From positions 2,790,001 to 2,854,000 of the forward strand of contig NZ_AP019735.1 in assembly GCF_006542665.1 (NCBI RefSeq): a stretch of 64,000 bases of DNA, in the 5' to 3' direction. Of the stretch, positions 59,526 through 64,000 are shown piece by piece. The position numbers were made by a program, and so were the translations under genes. The notes beneath the pieces are model-generated. The model searched no databases. It was given only the letters and a program-made list of their open reading frames with translations, and had not been told where the DNA came from. Positions within the stretch are counted from its first letter, which is position 1. Each line of letters opens with the position of its first letter. The DNA is from Alistipes communis. Its GTDB lineage: Bacteria > Bacteroidota > Bacteroidia > Bacteroidales > Rikenellaceae.

Positions 59526-60626
59526 ATGAAGCAACATGCCAAAAGAGTGATCGCCTTCTACCTGCCGCAGTACCACCCGTTCCCGGAGAACGACCGGTGG
59601 TGGGGCGCCGGATTCACGGAGTGGCGCAACGTGGTGAAGGCACGGCCGCTCTTTCGGGGGCATTACCAGCCCCACCTGCCGGCCGATCTCGGGTTCTACG
59701 ACCTGCGTGTGCCCGAAGTGCGCCAGCAGCAGGCGGCGCTGGCCGAACGCTACGGGCTGTCGGGATTCTGTTACTATCACTATTGGTTCAACGGTCACCG
59801 GTTGATGCAGCGTCCCGTGGAGGAGATGCTCGCTTCGGGGAAGCCCGATTTCCCCTTCATGCTCTGCTGGGCCAACGAGAACTGGACGCGGGCGTGGGAC
59901 GGCGGCGAGCAGGAGGTGCTGATCCGGCAGGAGTACTCCGAGGAGGACGACCGCGCGCACATCCGCTATCTGCTCGACGAGGTATTCCGCGATCCGCGCT
60001 ACATCCGTGTCGACGGAAAGCCGGTCTTCGCCGTCTACCGTTCGGCGCTCTTCCCCGACATGCGGCGCACGATCGAGGTGTGGCGCGAGGAGGCGGCCGC
60101 CCGCGGCGCGGAACTCTATCTCTGCCGCGTGGAGAGTTTCAACGCCGCCGGACGCGAAGAGCTGGCGGTCGGATTCGACGCTGCGATCGAGTTCCAGCCC
60201 TTCACTCCTGCGATGACCGATTTCTGGGAGCATCGTCCGTGGCGGCAGAAGCTCATGTACCACCTGCGCAAATTGTGGGGCGACCGCCGCAAGATGCGCA
60301 AAGCCGATTACGACGCCTACGTCGCATACAGCCTGAGCCGTCCGGCCCCCGATTATAAACTTTACCCTTCGGTGACGCCGTCGTGGGACAACACGGCGCG
60401 GCGCAAGCAGCGGATGTTCCTGTTCCACAATGCCACGCCCGAGAAATACGGCCGCTGGCTGCGCGAGGTGCTGCGCCGCTTCAAACCTTATTCGGCGGAG
60501 GAGAATTTCGTCTTCATCAACGCATGGAACGAATGGGCCGAAGGCAACCATCTCGAACCCGATATGAAATGGGGGGGGGAATACCTTGCGGCGACGCTGC
60601 GGGCAATCGAGGAGGATGAGCGATGA
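59526..60626 (+). CDS. WbsX-like glycoside hydrolase 99-type protein
   Basis: A 366-residue protein of the WbsX family found in O-antigen and capsule loci. Motifs: VIAFYLPQYHPFPENDRWWG, GFTEWRNVVKARPLFRGHYQ, YGLSGFCYYHYWFNGHRLM, FMLCWANENWTRAWDG and FVFINAWNEWAEGNHLEPD, the last two carrying the likely acid/base carboxylates of GH99. No signal peptide, so it is probably cytoplasmic. A G9 run (60571-60579) lies 15 codons before the end. The stop overlaps the next gene as ATGA. Confidence 0.9.
   Translation: MKQHAKRVIAFYLPQYHPFPENDRWWGAGFTEWRNVVKARPLFRGHYQPHLPADLGFYDLRVPEVRQQQAALAERYGLSGFCYYHYWFNGHRLMQRPVEEMLASGKPDFPFMLCWANENWTRAWDGGEQEVLIRQEYSEEDDRAHIRYLLDEVFRDPRYIRVDGKPVFAVYRSALFPDMRRTIEVWREEAAARGAELYLCRVESFNAAGREELAVGFDAAIEFQPFTPAMTDFWEHRPWRQKLMYHLRKLWGDRRKMRKADYDAYVAYSLSRPAPDYKLYPSVTPSWDNTARRKQRMFLFHNATPEKYGRWLREVLRRFKPYSAEENFVFINAWNEWAEGNHLEPDMKWGGEYLAATLRAIEEDER
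60571..60579 (+). repeat. G9 homopolymer near the end of the WbsX-like gene
   Basis: Nine Gs encode part of KWGGEYL. The frame is correct with nine. A one-base gain would end the protein at about 60619 with a different tail. Confidence 0.88.
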
Positions 60627-61606
60627 GCGCGACCGCATCCCCGAAAGTCAGCGTGATCGTGCCGGTGCACAATACGGCGCCGTGGCTCGATCGCTGCGTC
60701 GAATCGGTCCGGGCGCAGACGCTCCGCGACATCGAGATCATTCTGGTCGAGAACCGTTCGACCGACGCCTCCCCCGAGTTGTGCGACGCCTATCCGGCTG
60801 CGGATGCGCGCATCCGTGTGCTGCACCTCGCCGAAGCGGGGTTGTCGCGTGCCCGCAATGCGGGGCTGGCCGTTGCGACGGCTCCCTACGTGGGGTTCGT
60901 CGACAGCGACGATTACATCGAACCCGACATGTTCCGGCGGCTCTACGACGCTGCGGTCGAAAGCGGGGCGCAAATCGCCTACGGCGACCTGATCTACGAG
61001 GAGGAGGGGACACCGCAGCCGGCCGAACCCGCGGGGCCGGTGACCGTCCGCACGCCCGACGAGGTATTGTGCGACCTGCTGCTCGAACGCATCAGCGCTT
61101 CGGCCTGCACCAAACTTTTCGACCGGACGCTGTTCGAGGGACTGCAATTCCCGCTCGACGTCTGGTTCGAGGATCACCGCGTCGTCCACGAATGGGTCGC
61201 CCGATGCCGGAGGATCGCCTATGTGGAGAAGGTCTGCTACCACTATGTCCAGCGCGACGGCAGCATTTGCCACTCGTTCAGCGCACCGAAGCATTACCAC
61301 TTCTTTCTGGCCAATTTCGAGCGTTTCGAGTTCGTCCGCCGGCAGCGGTTGTTCGAGGGTCGGACTGAGCAAGACGCGATCTGCGACAAGCTGGTGCGCA
61401 ACTGCCTTTACAATTTCCGGGAGGCGATGCGCCGCAGACATGCCTCCGATTTCGCGGAGGCCGTCGCGGATATGCGCCGGAAACTGGCGCGGATGTACGA
61501 GGTGAAAGCGCAGCTTCCGCCGGCGACGCGAAAGCGCTTGCGGCGGGTCGTGAAGCACTACGGCTGGTACTACCTGACCCATTTCGTGTTCCGTAAAAAG
61601 AGATGA
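60623..61606 (+). CDS. GT2-family glycosyltransferase
   Basis: A 327-residue cytoplasmic glycosyltransferase. The GT-A domain shows VSVIVPVHNTAPWLDRCVES, EIILVENRSTDASPELCDAY, GLSRARNAGLAVATAPYVGF and the metal-binding VDSDDYIEPDMF at about residues 92-103. It adds a sugar to surface polysaccharide or lipid-linked glycan. It overlaps the WbsX-like gene by 4 bases and precedes a GT4 gene by one base. Confidence 0.94.
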   Translation: MSATASPKVSVIVPVHNTAPWLDRCVESVRAQTLRDIEIILVENRSTDASPELCDAYPAADARIRVLHLAEAGLSRARNAGLAVATAPYVGFVDSDDYIEPDMFRRLYDAAVESGAQIAYGDLIYEEEGTPQPAEPAGPVTVRTPDEVLCDLLLERISASACTKLFDRTLFEGLQFPLDVWFEDHRVVHEWVARCRRIAYVEKVCYHYVQRDGSICHSFSAPKHYHFFLANFERFEFVRRQRLFEGRTEQDAICDKLVRNCLYNFREAMRRRHASDFAEAVADMRRKLARMYEVKAQLPPATRKRLRRVVKHYGWYYLTHFVFRKKR

Positions 61607-61607
61607 G

Positions 61608-62720
61608 ATGAAAAAAATCCTGTTCATTATCAATTCGCTGGGCGGCGGCGGTGCCGAAAAGGCGCTGATCGAGTTCCTGCGCCATATCGACTACACGCGC
61701 TACGAAGTATCGCTGTGCCTGGTCTTCCACGAGGGCTGCTATCTGAGCGACGTCCCGCCCGAGGTGCGGGTCTTCTGGCTCTATGAACGGGAGCGGAATT
61801 TCGTGCACCGCAAATCGCTGAAAATCTATCGCAACCACGGTGTACGCACCTTGTTGCGGTTAAGGGCCCGCCGGAAAATACGGGGGCGTTACGACGCGAT
61901 CGTCTCGTTTCTGGAAGGCGATGCCCTGTTGTTTCACGACATGGTGCGCGACCGTGCCGAACGAAACGTGGCCTGGCTGCATTGCGATCTGCGGCTCTTC
62001 CATTGGACGCGTAAGACGTTTCGCTGCGACCGCGACGAGGAGCTGGCTTACGGCCGCATGGATACGATCGTCTTTTGTTCGCACATCACGCAGGAGAGTT
62101 TCGAGCGGATGTACCGTATCGATGTTCCCAAGACGGTAATATACAATATTATAGACGGCGATTCCATTCGCCGGCAGGCCGATGCCGCGGCCGTTCCGCA
62201 CGATGGGTTCACCATAACGGCAGTAGGCAGTCTGTCGGAGGTGAAGAGCCACGACCGGCTCGTTCGCGTGGCACGGATGTTCAAGGATGCCGGTTATCGT
62301 CTGCGGTTTCAGATCGTAGGCGCAGGGGCGATGGAGGAGCCGCTCAAACGATTGCGCGACGAACTGGGATTGCAGGATTCCGTCCGTTTTCTGGGGTTCC
62401 GGAAGCCTCCTTATCCCTTCATGAAGGCGTCCGACGTCTTTGTCAGCACGTCGAAATCGGAGGCGGCTTCGCTGGTGATCTGCGAAGCGATGACGTTGGG
62501 CGTTCCTATCGTCGCCACCCGCACGAGTGCGTCGGAGGAGTTCCTCGCCGACGACCGCTACGGCATCGTCACCGGCCACTCCGACGTGGAGATTTTCGAA
62601 GGATTGCGCCGCATGGTAGACGACGAAACCCTGCGCGCGCATTACCGCGAACAGGGTTTCAAGCGAACAGGACTCTTCTCGGCCGAGCAGACCATGCGCC
62701 AATTCGAAGCGTTGTTGTAA
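61608..62720 (+). CDS. GT4-family glycosyltransferase
   Basis: A 370-residue GT-B enzyme: N-terminal KILFIINSLGGGGAEKALIE and middle VAWLHCDLRLFHWTRKTFRC; C-terminal FTITAVGSLSEVKSHDRLVR, LRFQIVGAGAMEEPLKRL, FLGFRKPPYPFMKASDVFVS and the E-x7-E motif in SEAASLVICEAMTLGVPI. It should transfer a sugar from a nucleotide donor onto the same glycan as the GT2 enzyme. It is the last gene of the three-gene glycan operon. Confidence 0.95.
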   Translation: MKKILFIINSLGGGGAEKALIEFLRHIDYTRYEVSLCLVFHEGCYLSDVPPEVRVFWLYERERNFVHRKSLKIYRNHGVRTLLRLRARRKIRGRYDAIVSFLEGDALLFHDMVRDRAERNVAWLHCDLRLFHWTRKTFRCDRDEELAYGRMDTIVFCSHITQESFERMYRIDVPKTVIYNIIDGDSIRRQADAAAVPHDGFTITAVGSLSEVKSHDRLVRVARMFKDAGYRLRFQIVGAGAMEEPLKRLRDELGLQDSVRFLGFRKPPYPFMKASDVFVSTSKSEAASLVICEAMTLGVPIVATRTSASEEFLADDRYGIVTGHSDVEIFEGLRRMVDDETLRAHYREQGFKRTGLFSAEQTMRQFEALL

Positions 62721-62750
62721 CCCGCGCCGAACAGCACTCCTTAAATTAAA

Positions 62751-63407
62751 TTAAAGCGACCGGAGCCGCTCGACGCTCATCTGCGTGAAGTCGTCGATCA
62801 CGAGCGTCGCGGCCGTCCGTTCCAACTCTTCGCGCGACAGGGTCGTGGCGAGAGCCACGACCTTCATGCCGGCACGATCGCCCGCCTCGATACCCGCACG
62901 GGCATCTTCGAATACGACGCACTCCTCGGGGCGGAGTCGCAACGCTTCGGCCGCTTTGAGGTATATCTCCGGATCGGGTTTGCAGCGCGTGACCTGCTCG
63001 CTGCTGACCACGGTCTGAAAGTAGGACTCGATGCCGCACTTCTCGAAGACGAAACGGATGTTGCGCATCTCGGCCGACGAGCCTACGGCACAGGCGATTC
63101 CCTCCCGGCGGAGCGCTTCGAGAAAATCGAGCAATCCGGCGGTCGGCCGGATGAGCGGTTCGTAGAGTTCGCGGTAGATCGCCTCCTTCTCCTCGCTGAG
63201 CGCCTGCCAGCCGCCGAGTTCGGCGAGCCGTTCGGGTGTGAAGAGCCGTTGCATGATCTCGTCGTTGCCCAGCCCGCTGAGCTCTTTCAACACGTTCTGC
63301 CGGTTGCCGACGCCGTGGCGTTCATAGAAAATATCGTATGCCCGGGCATGGATGCGCATGTTGTCGACCAACACGCCGTCCATGTCGAACAATGCTCCTT
63401 TTATCAT
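62751..63407 (-). CDS. HAD-superfamily phosphatase / beta-phosphoglucomutase-like
   Basis: A 218-residue protein with HAD motif I FDMDGVLVDN (nucleophile D8 and D10), a helical cap, motif II AVGSSAEM, motif III Lys in TRCKPDPEIYLKAAE and motif IV CVVFEDARAGIEAG. The cap and EDAxxG motif suit the beta-phosphoglucomutase/phosphatase subfamily; the sugar phosphate is unknown. It converges with the glycan operon and lies downstream of the dehydrogenase gene on the same strand, 114 bases away. Confidence 0.93.
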   Translation of the reverse strand: MIKGALFDMDGVLVDNMRIHARAYDIFYERHGVGNRQNVLKELSGLGNDEIMQRLFTPERLAELGGWQALSEEKEAIYRELYEPLIRPTAGLLDFLEALRREGIACAVGSSAEMRNIRFVFEKCGIESYFQTVVSSEQVTRCKPDPEIYLKAAEALRLRPEECVVFEDARAGIEAGDRAGMKVVALATTLSREELERTAATLVIDDFTQMSVERLRSL

Positions 63408-63521
63408 GTTTTTCGAAAAATCTGCGGCCGCAGCCGGATTCGTAATGTCTGTCGCGGGGATTCGAAACTCCCGCCGACCGGATGCGCTCCTGCCGGCGGG
63501 AATATTCCGTCCGCCGGGCGA

Positions 63522-64000
63522 TCAGTTCGTGAAACGTTCCCACGGAATCTCTTCCGAGGTGGCCTTTCCCTCGATGATGGCATCCATGTGCATCAGCAGC
63601 GGGAATTCGGCAGCATCGAGCTTGCCGTCCTGCGCCAGCTTTTTGACGGCTTTGTTGATCCGGCCGATGATGACGAGCGATTCCAGCGTCACGCCTTTCA
63701 GTTCGGCCAGCGCTTCGTCGATGCCGTATCCGCGCCCCAGCAGGGTGCCGATCAGGCGCGTGCGGCCGCCGAAGATGGTGACGTACATGTCGCCGGCCGC
63801 CGAATCAATCTGCCGGTCGTTGCCCGTGAGGTAGGTGAGCAGCTTGCGGATCTCCTTGACGCTCTGGTAGAACATCGCCGCCTGCGAATTGTAGTGCGGC
63901 GTGCAGCCCACGCCGTTGACCTTCTCGTTGAGCCCGACGGCCAGCGCCACACCCAGGGCATAGGCGTTTTTCAGCGCCACGGCGCTTTCGACGCCCATCA
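63522..64000 (-). CDS. gpsA: NAD(P)-dependent glycerol-3-phosphate dehydrogenase, C-terminal part (runs off the window)
   Basis: The visible 159 residues fit the C-terminal substrate-binding domain of GpsA: MGVESAVALKNAYALGVALA (the catalytic Lys region of VxxALKN), then GGRTRLIGTLLGRGYGIDEA and the helical tail. The N-terminal Rossmann domain lies beyond the right edge. The enzyme makes glycerol-3-phosphate for phospholipids. Sequence of the family is less conserved in Bacteroidota, so the exact member is inferred. Confidence 0.8.
   Translation of the reverse strand, partial: MGVESAVALKNAYALGVALAVGLNEKVNGVGCTPHYNSQAAMFYQSVKEIRKLLTYLTGNDRQIDSAAGDMYVTIFGGRTRLIGTLLGRGYGIDEALAELKGVTLESLVIIGRINKAVKKLAQDGKLDAAEFPLLMHMDAIIEGKATSEEIPWERFTN

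Overview
The window looks like a chromosome segment of a GC-rich Bacteroidota gut commensal. The best guess is Alistipes or another Rikenellaceae member. That is inferred from several features: SusC/SusD with an ECF sigma/FecR pair, fimbrillin- and FISUMP-type lipoproteins, a Rho factor with a long basic insertion, and many promoters of the form TTTG-N19/20-TAnnTTTG. No 16S or other species marker is present.

Layout: 1-7.4 kb holds a truncated NtrC-type response regulator and a tightly overlapping TetR-OMF-MFP-ABC-ABC-permease-permease export operon that resembles cecR-ybhGFSR. 7.5-10 kb is a fimbrillin-like lipoprotein locus, with a 42-residue leader gene and an intrinsic terminator ahead of it. 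10-11 kb has a decayed tyrosine integrase beside tRNA-Gly. 11-15 kb has an acyl-CoA reductase, an IS1096-passenger-like protein, miaA and a C1 peptidase, with two arrays of promoter-bearing repeats. 15-18.4 kb has two Ig-domain lipoproteins, one put out of frame by a G10 tract. 19-35 kb is mostly housekeeping: nitroreductase, tRNA-Leu, rho, S1/P1 nuclease, carboxynorspermidine synthase-like dehydrogenase, tRNA-Lys, a hemerythrin/LuxR pair, a redox protein, a biotin-dependent carboxyltransferase, an SSS symporter, a large amidase-like secreted protein, YqeY and a BASS transporter.

35.06-47.34 kb is a 12.3-kb integrative mobilizable element inserted in the 3' end of the BASS transporter gene. 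The evidence is a 17-bp att core at both ends, a displaced copy of the gene's last 23 codons at the right end, and matching integrase arm-type repeats inside both ends. The order is integrase, hypothetical, Xis-like HTH, AAA ATPase, primase, oriT-like palindromes, MobV-type relaxase, then an AT-rich cargo. The cargo contains two lipoproteins, a 118-nt nested palindrome, a 998-residue SF2 helicase with a possible C-terminal nuclease domain, and an HNH endonuclease. The helicase/HNH pair is the best candidate for an undescribed defence system here.

48-58 kb is a sigma/anti-sigma/STN-SusC/SusD uptake locus whose accessory proteins are an endonuclease/exonuclease/phosphatase-fold lipoprotein and a PKD/beta-propeller lipoprotein, with no glycoside hydrolase. 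58-64 kb has a 5'-truncated flavin reductase, a small DUF486-like membrane protein, a WbsX-like/GT2/GT4 surface-glycan operon, a HAD phosphatase and the end of a glycerol-3-phosphate dehydrogenase. Long G/C homopolymers lie in three surface-related genes (18.26, 50.15 and 60.57 kb) and suggest phase variation.
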